Assembly (NCBI RefSeq): GCF_002104995.1
Contig: NW_024468255.1
Coordinates: forward strand, 496,001 to 560,000
Direction: 5' to 3'
Source of the DNA: Linderina pennispora
Taxonomy: Eukaryota > Kickxellomycota > Kickxellomycetes > Kickxellales > Kickxellaceae
Length of the DNA stretch: 64,000 nucleotides
Made by a program: the position numbers and the translations under genes. The notes under the pieces were generated by a model. The model saw nothing but the letters and a program-made list of their open reading frames with translations, did not search any database and had not been told where the DNA came from. Of this stretch, positions 33,254 through 44,461 are shown in pieces (position 1 is the stretch's first letter; each line of letters starts with the position of its first letter).

Positions 33254-36200
33254 TTATCTACGTCTAGAGGTTGGCTCCCGCGACCTCGAGCGCTCGCTCT
33301 GGCGCTCAGATGATCGGTGATTGTGCCGGCTCGGTGACCGGCTCCTGCCACGCGACGACTGGTCGCCCCGTGACTCCCGCCCAGATCTGCCTTGTCCGCT
33401 TGTCGACGACGCTAGTGACCCGCGCCGACTGCGTGAGCCGGGAGTATATCGGTCTGTGAAATTTGGCATGCTTGGGAGGGGTGCGACATAATCGTCAGCT
33501 GGCATGTTCCTTTCCCGCTCATATCCAGCAGTGTCGCGGGTATCTATGACCTGCGAACTGTAATCATATGGACCCGGCGACATGCTCTTGGAGCTGGACG
33601 CCTGGGGCATCTGCGGGGGAGGAGGATGAAGGGGAGGGGGCAGCGGTGGCCGAGCGCCCGATGGAACTGGCATCTGCACGTGGCTGTACAGAGGCATAGT
33701 GTGGGTCATCGACCCGGGGATGGGTGGGGAGTGGAACTGCGTATACTGCTGAGCCGGCTGTGTCGGGGTGGTCGACGCCGATTTCGGAGCGCTACTGCTG
33801 CCGGGTAAAACGGTGATCACGGGAAGGTAGACCACCGTTCCAGGCGGGTAGTGTGATGACTCGACAGTATGTGCAGCGGCCACCGGTAAATTAGCAGCTG
33901 GCTGCGGCTGTGGTTGAGGAAGAGGTGTAGGTGGTGGCTGTGCAATAATTAGGGCCGATTGCTGCGGAGGTGGTAGAGGCGGCATGGGCGGTGGGTGCGG
34001 TGGGTGCGGTGGGTGGTGGTACGCGTGTGCAACTTGGGAGGGTTGTGGCGAGTACGTCGGCCCGGTAACGGGCAACATCATTCCAGCAGTCACGGGTGCG
34101 CCACCTAGATTGGCAAGCGATGGCTGGTGTGGAGAGGGGAACCGGTAGCTGCCGGCAGGCGGTGTAGCCGTCATAGTGCTCTCTTTGTCTGTCATGCTTC
34201 CGCCTGTGTTGAGGGGTGGTGTGACATTTGGATAGGCAGAGCCAGAGGGTTGATACGGCGGGAGTAGCTGTGGGGGCGGCAGAGGCGGCGGCGGTCGTGG
34301 TAGCTGCGTGATGGTGCTACCGCTCGACTTGTCTGGTGTTGGCAGCGCCGCAGTGTGTTTTATTCCTAGCCCCTGGCCGGTGTGAGCCGTTTTTCGAAGG
34401 TTAATCGCCGCTTGCTTAGCCACTTCATAGTGTGATATCTGCTTGCCAGCCTTCTGGTGCTCTGCATACACCCGCGCATACTCGTCCTGCATTACCCGAA
34501 ATACCGGCACACTCGGCATGTCAGCCAGCGGCATCTTTGGCTTTGGAGCCTCGATCCATGATGATGACTGGGACGAAGTGGGGTCAGTCCTAAACGTATT
34601 TGCACCCAGGTGCTGCTCGCCATACCCACCCGTCATGCTCGGATCCTCCTGGAGATCAGAGGCAGGTGTGTGGTCCTTGGCGTAGAGCCGCGGATCGCCC
34701 TTTGTGGTCAGCTTCTGCTTTTGGTACGGGTTGGTTAGCCAGCTGTCACCCTTGGACACGCGCTTCATCCGGCCCGGTCGGGGCGGTTTCTGCTGCTTTT
34801 GCGAAAACATCTGCATGTACAGTGATTCGTTCGCTGACGTGGCAATCTGCTTTTGTGGTCTCGGTTTTTGCTGCTGCAGCTGCTGCGAGGATGATTGCTG
34901 ATGCAGCTGACTATTGGCGAGGAGAGGTGGATGAGGGAGGGAATGCATCCAAAATTAGGAGGGGTTTCGAATGCAATAGGCAAGAACGTGGGAGCTGGGA
35001 TGGGCATTGGCAAAATAAGCAATAAGGTTGCAGCTGGCATATTCACTTACGGGCAGTTCTTTGCTATGTGTCCGATTTCCTTGCAATGGTAGCATTGCTC
35101 TTGCAGATCGCCCAGCGAGGGCCCGTCATCTCCCCGAGTCTTGTTTGAGACTTCAACGCGCAGCTTAGAGCCCATGAACTCCATATTGTGAAGCGCCTTT
35201 ATAGCGGAGTCGGTGCTCTCGATGTCGGCATAGTCCTATACAAAGCACAAAGGGGGCATGCACGGCGTTGTGTGAACAAATACTATACGGGAATCACATG
35301 GCCAGACGGCAAGCACGTATCCGAAATCGCTGCATCAGGTGTTGCGGTCACCTATTGGCTGGGTAATTGGAGCCGCTCTCCGCCTGCTGGCTAAACTGGA
35401 GCGCCCGGCAAAAATGCACACACCCACGGGTGAGTGCCCGGCCCCCAACAAAACAGCAGTTCACAGTGCGAAATAGTGGCGACCGCGGGTCGGGGGTTGA
35501 AAACGGGAGAAGGCAAACATGGGGCGGCAGGCGGCACAACAAACCAGCAAGAACACAATTTGCAGACGCTTCTTGTAGCGGAGGGGTCCATTTTCTCAGA
35601 GCATCGTCCCAAAGCAGCCCAAACGCAGGCGACGAGCGGGCCAGACAAAGAAAATAGCCAACCAATGGCAAGCAGCACTAGGGGATTGCTGGGCATGCCT
35701 AGCGAGCAAAGACAAAAAATGCAGAGGGAATGAAAGCCGCCAGTCGTTTTCTTTTTTTTTCGCTCAGAAACAGATGGTGGAGAACCTGCTAGCCCCTCAT
35801 ACCGCCTCTCCTGCACCCACCCGCACTCTGCATGATCCGCCGCGACCTAACAGGTAGTCGGAGTGAACAAAATTGGTGGAGGCTTGCGCATGGCACATAT
35901 GCGGAAGTCGCTTTACCGCAGCTAGACAAGAAGTTATGACTGCTAGAATGACGACTTGTTTGTCGTACGGTGGAGAAGAATGGTGCACCGCTGGTAGGTG
36001 TCGGTCAATACAGATGCGGGTTGCCGGAAAGGTTGGGTGAGATGCAGGCTGAAAACAGGGACAAGGCGGCCTGCTCATGTGTGCATCGTAGGTGGCGAGG
36101 GTGTCTGAATACAAGCTGCGAGGGCCGTTGGAAATGCTTCCAGATGTTGGATGCTGACGCAATGTAGATATGTCATGGTGCCTGAATTCATCGCGTCTCC

Positions 36201-36434
36201 CGCCGACTGCGGTGCATTACTGGTGCTTGCGTGCGCTGTCTCCCACTGGTTCAAACCACTGCAGCTCGTCTCGGCCGGGAGCAAACACATAGCATACTAA
36301 AGAGGTAGCAAACTTACAATAAAGGCGTACGTGCGCTTCTTGTCGATATCGGTGATAGTTCCGAACGGCTCAAATAGCTTACGCAGGTCGTCCTCAGTGG
36401 CCTGCTCGTTAACGTGGGCAACAAACAGCGTCAT
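33254..36434 (-). CDS. SR-like RNA-binding protein: RRM + CCHC zinc knuckle + RS tail, 3 exons
   Basis: Complement join(33254..34910,35051..35235,36318..36434), 652 residues. Exon 1 starts at the ATG at 36434 and encodes RNP2 (LFVAHV), LRKLFEPFGTI and the start of RNP1 (KKRTYAFI). A 1,082-base intron follows. Exon 2 completes the RRM (DYADIESTDSAIKALHNMEF, LRVEVSNK) and supplies a perfect CCHC knuckle (CYHCKEIGHIAKNC). A 140-base intron joins in phase 2 to exon 3: a 450-residue Gln/Pro-rich linker with PPHPPHPPP runs, ending in an Arg/Ser domain (RSRSPSRHNHRSSERQ, SRSREPTSRRR). RRM-CCHC-RS is the layout of SRSF7/RSZ splicing factors, but the long linker is not. A role in pre-mRNA splicing or mRNA handling is inferred. 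All splice sites are GT-AG with matching phases. Confidence 0.85.
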
Positions 36435-37833
36435 GCTTAGTCAGTTGCAATAAATCGTTGTAGATAATGTGCTTCTGTACGCTGAGAGCACAGCCCTTCC
36501 GATTGCTTTCTGTAGCGTCCGAAACTACTGCCTGCTCCACTTGTAAGAATTACTCCCGCTATCCTCTCGCCCGAGGAAAGGGGACACGGTGTAAGGTAAA
36601 AGTGTAGGGGGGAAAAGGAGTGCGGGCTGAAGGAAAAAAGAAAGAGAATCACAAAATGCAAGCGCAGGTATCAGCAAGGAAGAAAAAGAAAATTTTGGAA
36701 ATGCAAAAAGGGGTGGATTCAAGCGCTACTCTCCACGCTTTATAAAAACGACGAAAACAGAAAAGTGCTCATACAATCGGTGGGGAAATAGGCACCAGGC
36801 TAGAGGTGTGAGATACATGCACACCCGGAGTTGTTCCGCTGCCGGCTTTGCAGATTGCTGGTGGGGAGTGGAAGGGCTCTGCCAGGCCAGGCAGGGTGAT
36901 GGGCGTGAGGGAGGTTGACTGGGGGTAATTGCAGTTTGTGGTGCTCAAGAGGAGGGTTCTCACAGTAAAATTATAGATGCAGCTAGATTGTGAATTTGCA
37001 AGCGTGGATCGCGAACAGCCACTGGTGGTTTTCATCCTGTTGTGACTGGTGGTAGGTCAGCCGGCATTGGCATTCAAAACAACACATTGGTGACAGACAC
37101 TTGTGGATGACATCCCTCAACATTGCCTACGTAAAATGGAGCCCGCACGGCAGGACTGCAAACCGCTGCACAACGTATGAAAGGGCGTATTTTGCGCGTG
37201 CATCTGCTGGCCTGCTGACACAGCCTGCAACAAGCAGACTCAGAGCAGGCTGCGAATAAAGAGCCGGCAGACGCTGGCTATGGTTGGTGGAGGTTGTATG
37301 TGGAGCCCATGCTAGGCGCCTATCCGATTTCCAATGGCAAGCTGCTGGTTTCTGATTTCCAGCCATTTTTCTACACAGCGGTTTATGTTATTCGTTTCCG
37401 TTTACACCACCGACACATAAGATGAAGAAAAAAGGATAGCGGGTCGCACCTGGGCCTCGCCATTTGCTTTTCAAATGTTTCCTGCTTAGTTGCGGATAGC
37501 GCGAGGGTGTGAATCCGTTTCCGATTATACCCCCTCAGCACCAAGTCTACTCGGACCCTTTCTGCCAAAAAGGAGCGCTGACGATTAGCCAGCCAACCAG
37601 CCTCGAACCCCCTTTTGTCTCACCTTCCTTGCCACCAGCCTATCGTGTGTCCAAGTAACATAGCAGGCCATCACCCACTCATGATCACTCGATGAGATCG
37701 GATAATCAGCAGGGGCTATTCAAAATTTTATTTTTTTTTAAGCGTGCAGGCTTTTTTGCACCGCTTTTCTTCTTGCTTCCACATTAGCTTCATTCGCGCA
37801 TTTCAGCCACTCCCCCAAAAGACAGCATACGAA
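36435..37833. other. Intergenic between the RRM/RS gene and UTP25
   Basis: 1.4 kb of divergent promoter space. Short ORFs on both strands are unremarkable. A T-rich stretch precedes UTP25. A GGTTCGAGG-like word near 37602 (minus strand) is not part of a foldable tRNA. Confidence 0.4.
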
Positions 37834-40478
37834 ATGCCGCCGCCATCGAAAAAGTCAAAGAGGCTCTCTCGCAAGGACCTACAGCAACTCAAAGACTATG
37901 GAGAGCTCGATCCGCTTAGCAGCGCCAGCGGTGGAAACGACCTCGACGAGCTTATTAGCCGCGCCATGAGCAAAAACGGCTCGCATCGCCAGGCCGAGGT
38001 CAGGTTCTCGTCCAAGAAAGGTCGGGAGAGATACGAGCGGCATCTCGGAAAGCAGGGGGCGTTTCTACCGAAGAAGGAGAAGAGCGCCAGGCCCGATGCC
38101 TACTCTCGTCTGCTGAAATCTCTGGGTGGATCGAGTGCCATTCCTGCAAAGCGCACTGCAGTTGTTTCGGACGAAGAAGAGGAAGAGGAAGAGGAAGAAG
38201 AGGAGTATGCTGCTGTGGATTATGACAAGAGCGAGCATGGTGGTTTGCCAGCAACCGACTCCGAGGATGAAGCTGCAGCAGACTATGGGCAGGTCGATGC
38301 CGGATCGGATGACCAGGACGAGCAGGAAGGCGAGGCTCGGAGCGAAGACGATCTTAGCGAGGGAGAGGAGGAGGAGGAGCAGGCCAACGAGGAGGATGAC
38401 ACTGAAATAGATGGGTTCAAAGAGGTGTTTGAGCTCAAGGACTATCTTGCTGCACACGTCGCCGACGACGATTCGCCGCTGGCTCACAAGAAGCTGGCAG
38501 CGGTCACACAAAAGGAGTACAAGCAGGTGCCCATAGACGACCCGATTCTGCGCAACACGGTCTTGTTTGACACCGGAAACGAGGGCATCAAGGAGCGTAA
38601 CCCGCGGCCGCTGAAGCAGCGCCTTGTCAAGCCGTTCCACAAGCTCAATAACTCTGACCGCTTCACCGACTACCAGGCGTCAATCTTTAATTGGTTTGAC
38701 CAGTACCGCGATGTGGTCTACGCAGGCCGCACCATAGAGCATGACGATGAGCTGACCACTGCCTATGCTCTGCATGCTGTCAACCACGTCCTGAAGTCGC
38801 GCGATCGTGAGCGCAAAAACAACGCAAGACTAGCCAGGGCCCACGCCACCGGCAAGGACGCTGGCGAACTCCGCGATCGTGGCTTTACACGCCCCAGGGT
38901 TCTGGTTATCCTGCCCGTCAGGAATAGCGCCTACCGGTTTGTCGAAAAGGTGCTGAGGCTGCTGTCGTCGGAGCAAGAGGTAAGTCGCCATTGTGCCTGT
39001 ATTGGGAATATGTTGCTCCTTGGCGTGGCTCCATTTCGAAAATGAGGATTCGCTGGTATCTGTTTCCGAATTGCCATTCTCTCGCACACTTGCTTTTGCA
39101 GGTTGGGGGATGCCAAAAGGGAGGCCGTTATTGTATGCATCTGGCTGCAGCCATTGACTAGAGTCCATGTGGGTCTCATGGATTGCTTAGCGCGATGTTG
39201 TATTCGTCTGCTGGGAGACCGGCCAGTCAGCAACGAGACGCAGCATATGCGCTGGCACTGCAGTCGGACTCTCCGTTGCATTTCCGATATCGACGATTCA
39301 CACAAGCCCACTCACAAAGAAGCAGTCGGCTGATTTTCCCATTTGCCGACGCGGTTCCTATGTAGATGACCAAAACCCGGTTCGAGAAGGAGTTCGGGCC
39401 CGGGAACGAGGATGATTCCAAGGCCAACAAGCGCAAGCCTGCAGACTACCAGCACACCTTTGCTGGCAATATCGACGATGCCTTCCGGATTGGCATCCAG
39501 CTACGCAACAACGCGGCAAAGCTCTATGCAGGCTTCTACGCGTCCGACATTATTGTTGCTTCCCCAATCGGCCTGCGCATGACAACAGGCGCTGAGAAGG
39601 GCGAGCGCCGTGACTTTGACTTCCTCTCGTCCATCGAAGTGCTCATTGTTGACAACTGTGACACGCTGCTGATGCAGAACTGGGACCACGTCATGCACAT
39701 GTTCACCAACCTGAACCGCACACCCAAGAAGGACCATGGGTGTGACTTTTCTCGCATCCGCAACTGGTACCTCGATGGCACCTCAAAGTACCGCCGCCAG
39801 ACCATCATGCTTTCTGACTACTTGACGCCAGAGGTCCAGGCTGTCTTTACCAACAATTGCCAGAACATCGAGGGCAAGGTTCGCATCAAGCCGTCGTACG
39901 CAGGAGCTGTGACAGACGTTGTTGCCCAGGTCCCACAGATCTTCAAGCGCCTGGGCGTCAAGCGCTTGCTTAGCGCCGCAGACGATCGCTTTTCCCACTT
40001 TACCGAGCAAGTGCTGCCCGACATTGAGAAATCAGCTGTTGGCGACAAGCACACATTGATTTTTGTCCCCTCCTACTTTGATTTCGTGCGCATCCGCAAC
40101 TACTGCAAAGAGCGCGCATGCTCGTTTGCTGCCATCTCAGAGTACTCGACGCGCTCTGAGGCTATGCGCGCCCGCATGAACTTTTACGACGGCAAGATCA
40201 GCTTTATCCTGTACAGCGAGCGCGCCCACTTCTTCCACAGGTACCCAATCAAGGGCATCCACAACATGGTGTTCTACGGTCTGCCTGAGCATCCGCTGTT
40301 CTACTCGGAGCTGGTCAATCTGATGCTGACCAGCAACGACGAGACGGCAGCGTCGGAGCTGCTCTCATGCACTGCGTTTTTCACAAAATACGATCAGCTC
40401 AAGCTTGAGCGCGTCGTTGGCACCCGTCTTGTCACGCAGCTCTTAACCAGCGAAAAGTCGCAATACACATTTGCTTAG
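37834..40478 (+). CDS. UTP25: UTP25 (DIGAN family) SSU processome protein, 2 exons
   Basis: join(37834..38979,39366..40478), 752 residues (yeast Utp25 is about 720). Utp25 is a nucleolar SSU processome factor required for 18S rRNA maturation. It resembles DEAD-box helicases but lacks their ATP-binding motifs. The N-terminus is basic (PPPSKKSKRLSRKD). It is followed by long Glu/Asp runs (about residues 110-200) and then the conserved core: LKQRLVKPFHKLN, PRVLVILPVRNSAYRFVEKV, SDIIVASPIGLRM, FDFLSSIEVLIVDNCD, MLSDYLTPEVQAVF, LIFVPSYFDFVRIRNY, ISEYSTRSEAMRAR and KGIHNMVFYGLPEHP. The donor EQE|GTAAGT and acceptor TATGTAG join in phase 0 (386-base intron). The start at 37834 is the first ATG before the basic segment. 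The frame is open upstream, so an earlier start is not excluded. Confidence 0.94.
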
Positions 40479-40868
40479 AAAGCGCACTTTCCAATACAGA
40501 CATTTTCAACTGGCTTGTCAGAAGATGAATAGAGTGTGGCAGCATATTAATGTTTGGTTGCATATATCTGCATCGCAGTCGGCAGTGCGTTCTCTGCTGA
40601 TGCCCCTCGTCAATAACATTGTCTGGTAATATATGGGTAGTGGGTATTGTTATATTCGTCCTGCCTATAACTAGAAGCCTATTCAACACAGCCATCACGT
40701 ATACAGCGTGATACTATCATATCTAGACATTCGAACGATCAACCCTCATGGTATTCACACCGGTAAATTTGGATTCATCTTATCATATGAACTGCCGGCA
40801 TAGTAGTCAATCTTATCCAGCCACTACTTCGTGCAGTCAATTTGGCTGGAGGCAGGGCTAAATCGAGC
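40479..40868. other. Intergenic between convergent UTP25 and unknown gene
   Basis: 390 AT-rich bases containing the two 3' regions. Nothing else is visible. Confidence 0.45.
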
Positions 40869-42329
40869 CTATGAGTCAGATGTGCTAGTGGGAGGTGCTT
40901 GGGTAGGAGCGGCTGCCGAAGTTGCAGAGGCTCCTGTGGTCGGTTTGATCCCAAACCACACGGTAGTGCTACTAGTGGCGCTGGTAGGAGCGACCCACGC
41001 ATGGGAGGATGTTGCGGTAGCTCCAGAGCCAGTATTGGAAATTGGAATTGCAGAACCAGATACTGGGGTAGCGGTGGTAGTGGATGTTGGTGCTAAGGGT
41101 GAGCCAGAGCTCTGAACTGCAGTCGATAATACGCTGGCTGTTGCCTTGGGTCCCCAGCCAGCAAATGTACTGGTTGCGGAGGCGAGAAGTGGGCTTTTGG
41201 GACCAACTGGCCGCCCAGTAGGATGAACAAAGGCACGGTAGGTGGGGTTGTGCTTACTCGAAGTAGCTGCAGTAGGCATAGTAGCTGGGACAGGGGTAGC
41301 AGCCCTAGCAGGGACAGGGACAGGCGCCGGCGCCGGCGTGGGATCAACGCTAGTGGTAGAGGGCACAGCAGCTGAGGTACAGGCGGCGACAGGGACAGAA
41401 GCAGCTCCGGTTTTCGTATGTGGATAGTCTCCACAAAGCTCGGAAAAATTGAATTCCCCGACTCTAAACTTGCCACGGCCCTCAATTGCGTTGACGAACA
41501 TCTGCTGTTGATTGAGTGTGCAAACACCGGCAATAACACCCAGGGTGAGTAAGCGTTTCGATTTGCCGTACTTGGACACGTGGTGAAGGATGTCTTGCAC
41601 TTGATAGAGCTGGCCCATGCCATATCGGACCCTTCCCACCGTCTCTATGCTGTGCTGCATGCCGAAGGCCTTCACAATCTTCGTCTTCGCCGTCGTCCAG
41701 TTACAGCTTATATGCAGGTCGTACATAACAAAGCTCCGAAGCAGCGGTGAGCCGTACATGATCAGAAACTCTCGCCAGTTCAACAAGGGCGTAGGTGCAT
41801 CCAGGATAAATGACGGAATGAACGCATCCAGATACTTCTCTGGGTCGATTGCAAGTTGATACGGGTCGAATTTGCCGACATTGATTTTCAGCAGATGGGA
41901 GAAGTACTCGCCGTTTTCGTTAATAGCTGCCCTCTTTTCCTCGGTAGGTGGGAGCTCGCTGAGGAAGTGGACAATGGTCTCGTCCAGGGTGTTGCAGACC
42001 AAGTCGATGTTCCTCACAATGCCTGTAAACGCGTTGCAGTGCGCAACGACCCTATTTGCGCTGCCCACGATGACCTCCTCGTCGAGGGTGTCACTAGCGT
42101 CGCGTTTCACTCGGTTAACTAGGAGCGTATTGTAGGCCTTCGGCAGAACTTCCATATAGTTTTTACTGATCGACAGCCTCGTTTCAAGCAGATGTCTTAG
42201 GTACTTGACTGGTGCCTCGTCTGGGTTTGGCTGCGCACTGGGAGGAGTCGACCCTTGAGATGGCACGACTGCAGGATCGTTTTTAGTGCCAGCATCCAAG
42301 AAGCCGCTGAAGTTCGTTCTCTTGGTCAT
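40869..42329 (-). CDS. Unrecognised protein with Thr/Ala/Pro-rich C-terminal tail
   Basis: 486 residues from the ATG at 42329. The frame continues 98 codons further upstream without features, so this start is chosen for its MTKRTNFSGFLDAG opening and the change to coding-like composition. I do not recognise it. Residues about 35-320 look like a folded, mostly helical domain (VKYLRHLLETRLSISKNYME, FLSELPPTEEKRAAINENGE, PLLNWREFLIMYGSPLLRS). From about 335 to the end it is low complexity (TPAPAPVPVPARAATPVPAT). There is no signal peptide, membrane segment, zinc site or catalytic motif. Its third-position GC is lower than that of its housekeeping neighbours, as for the next gene. It could be a lineage-restricted gene. 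It is divergent from the F-box-like gene across about 560 bases. Confidence 0.65.
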   Translation of the reverse strand: MTKRTNFSGFLDAGTKNDPAVVPSQGSTPPSAQPNPDEAPVKYLRHLLETRLSISKNYMEVLPKAYNTLLVNRVKRDASDTLDEEVIVGSANRVVAHCNAFTGIVRNIDLVCNTLDETIVHFLSELPPTEEKRAAINENGEYFSHLLKINVGKFDPYQLAIDPEKYLDAFIPSFILDAPTPLLNWREFLIMYGSPLLRSFVMYDLHISCNWTTAKTKIVKAFGMQHSIETVGRVRYGMGQLYQVQDILHHVSKYGKSKRLLTLGVIAGVCTLNQQQMFVNAIEGRGKFRVGEFNFSELCGDYPHTKTGAASVPVAACTSAAVPSTTSVDPTPAPAPVPVPARAATPVPATMPTAATSSKHNPTYRAFVHPTGRPVGPKSPLLASATSTFAGWGPKATASVLSTAVQSSGSPLAPTSTTTATPVSGSAIPISNTGSGATATSSHAWVAPTSATSSTTVWFGIKPTTGASATSAAAPTQAPPTSTSDS

Positions 42330-42891
42330 AATAACACAAAACTTGCGAAAACCAGGAAGAGTATGGAGGAGAGAATGGTGAATTGGTATCAAATCAAAAT
42401 TTTTGCTTTGGAGTTCCAAGCCATGCCGACAGCCACAGTCTCTCACCGCATATCTAGAGCATGGGTAACCAAATAAAGCTATAATCCAAAAGCCAGAGCA
42501 TTGATATCTAAGCCTGTCACGCTTGGACACCGAGATTGATGATGCCAACGACGATGGTGGTTTGAGACATATCATTCGAAACTCATAGCTCGTCATATAG
42601 AGACCGGGTTTCGAAGCATACAATGGTACTGGATATGGATGGTCTCTACGTATCCCTGGTGTGCCAAATATCTGTGTTTAAGAGTGCAGGTTGTCGTACA
42701 GAAAAAGTATTTGCAAATACTGGCCGCCTAGAACACACTGCTCAGGTGGTGGGTGACGCAGGAGGGGCGTATGACATAGGCTATTTATTTGGTGCCTGGA
42801 ATTCCAGTGAGCGTGTAGGGCCATCTATCTGCATGCCCTTTGCACCAAAGCCGTGTCTAGCCTATCTTTCCTCTTCTATCGCTGCCTACCA
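42330..42891. other. Divergent promoter region of unknown gene and F-box-like gene
   Basis: About 560 bases. The minus-strand frame of the unknown gene remains open through much of it but has no coding-like character. No other feature is visible. Confidence 0.4.
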
Positions 42892-44397
42892 ATGTTTGAC
42901 CACCCTAAAAACATTAATGACTTGGCCGACGGAGACATACTGCGGCAGATTCTCTTATGCGCCAGCAATGATGTTCTACATGAGAATTACGGGATGGACA
43001 CGTATTGCCAAATTATGATGCTAGCACTCGTGTGCCGCAGGTGGATGCAGCAGCTCAAGCAGCAGCTTTGTCAGACAGCCATTGTGGAACGCCAGAAGAT
43101 GCATCCTGATGCCACACAAGCTGGGCAGCCGGCAATATACGGCGTCAGTTCCAACATACCCTTCATCCTTCGATCGCAACAGTCTGCAGCAACACGGAGG
43201 CTGATGATTATTGGCATCTTTAGCGGGAGCGCCTTTCCCTTGGTCGATGCCCTGGACCAGCTCCACTTTAGCTCAGGTACATGGTCTGCTATGGAGTCAC
43301 TAAGATTTAAAAGCTACATAGCCCCCAACAAGTATCTGCCAAGCATCGTATCCACTCGCCACACAAGCGACTACTTGCTTCGGAACATACCAAACATAGC
43401 TGAAATCGCAGACAAGGAGAGTACTGTGGGCGGACCTCAGCGATTCCTCATCAGCATGCTTGTTTCAGCGAGACTACCAAAGCTGCGCTTACTGCAATTG
43501 CACCAGCCACAGCTCGGGCTTGATGCACCTAGCTGCTCGCCTGAAAATATCACTGGTCTCACACTAAGCGCACCGGTGGTTCTCCGCCATCGCATGCATC
43601 TACCGCGCATCATGGCGACACAGCTGCAGTATCTCAGCATATACCTCGTCGACGGATCGTTTCCTTGGACGTATTTCACCGATTCATCTCATGGTAGTAT
43701 TGTGTTCTCTTACCTTGAAAGACTGAGACTGGAATTCGCAGAAAACGAAGTCCCGCCAGTGGCGGTTTCTAGTGAGGGTATGATATTGGTGTTTCCAAGG
43801 CTCAGAGAGCTGGACATCCAAGGGGCACTCGCTGTGTATACCGATTTCTACTCTCTCTTTGTAGCATCGCCAGTTCAGTCGCTCGTTTTACATGAGTCTG
43901 TCGACAGATGGGACGCTTTGGATGTTCGCATACTCAAAAAGGTCAAAGCGCTGGATTTGCATCTTGCAAGAGGAAATGGGCACTTGGGTGACCGTGATCA
44001 GAGTATTTTTTCCATGCTTGCCTTGGCCAGCCCGGTGCTCCAAGATGCCAGGCTGGATATCCCGCGACTGTGTCTTTTGCCTGGCCAGCAAACAAACTGG
44101 CCACTCTTGCAGTGCCTACACATCGTTGCTGACTGCGTTGAGCTACGTGCTGTCGAGGTGTTGATAATACAGCTCCCACGGCTCTGGCACCTCCAGATCG
44201 ACTGCTTTACAACAGAGTGTTCATATGGAATGCCACTAGCAGAGCTTGCACTGCTCGCAACCCACTGCCGACTCCAGGTGATAGAGATAAAGACAGCAGC
44301 GCCCATCGATGAACCGGGGACTGAATGGCTGCAGAGACTTGCTCACGTCATACCATCGCTCATGGATGTTCAGATCCGAACGAAACTTCCAGCTTAA
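42892..44397 (+). CDS. F-box/LRR-like protein
   Basis: 501 residues from the ATG at 42892 (context ACCAATG); the frame opens 13 codons earlier at a GTG. The N-terminus has an F-box-like helix set (INDLADGDILRQILLCA, then ALVCRRWMQQLKQQ). It is followed by irregular leucine-rich segments (LPKLRLLQLHQPQLGL, LQYLSIYLVDG, LERLRLEFAEN, FPRLRELDIQGAL, LPRLWHLQIDCF). This fits a substrate receptor of an SCF ubiquitin ligase. The F-box is degenerate, so Skp1 binding is not certain. Large divergent families of such proteins are known in some early-diverging fungi. No target can be named. It converges on ENT3, with 64 bases between the stops. Confidence 0.7.
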   Translation: MFDHPKNINDLADGDILRQILLCASNDVLHENYGMDTYCQIMMLALVCRRWMQQLKQQLCQTAIVERQKMHPDATQAGQPAIYGVSSNIPFILRSQQSAATRRLMIIGIFSGSAFPLVDALDQLHFSSGTWSAMESLRFKSYIAPNKYLPSIVSTRHTSDYLLRNIPNIAEIADKESTVGGPQRFLISMLVSARLPKLRLLQLHQPQLGLDAPSCSPENITGLTLSAPVVLRHRMHLPRIMATQLQYLSIYLVDGSFPWTYFTDSSHGSIVFSYLERLRLEFAENEVPPVAVSSEGMILVFPRLRELDIQGALAVYTDFYSLFVASPVQSLVLHESVDRWDALDVRILKKVKALDLHLARGNGHLGDRDQSIFSMLALASPVLQDARLDIPRLCLLPGQQTNWPLLQCLHIVADCVELRAVEVLIIQLPRLWHLQIDCFTTECSYGMPLAELALLATHCRLQVIEIKTAAPIDEPGTEWLQRLAHVIPSLMDVQIRTKLPA

Positions 44398-44461
44398 ACT
44401 ATGCATGTGTGTTTCATTACATTCTGCTCCTAGTCTAAACGAAATAGAGCGCACAGGGGGT

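Noticed and set aside
37590-37660. Possible minus-strand tRNA around a GGTTCGAGG word near 37602
   Set aside because: The T stem does not pair (GGGGG against CTGGT) and no acceptor stem or A box is in place.
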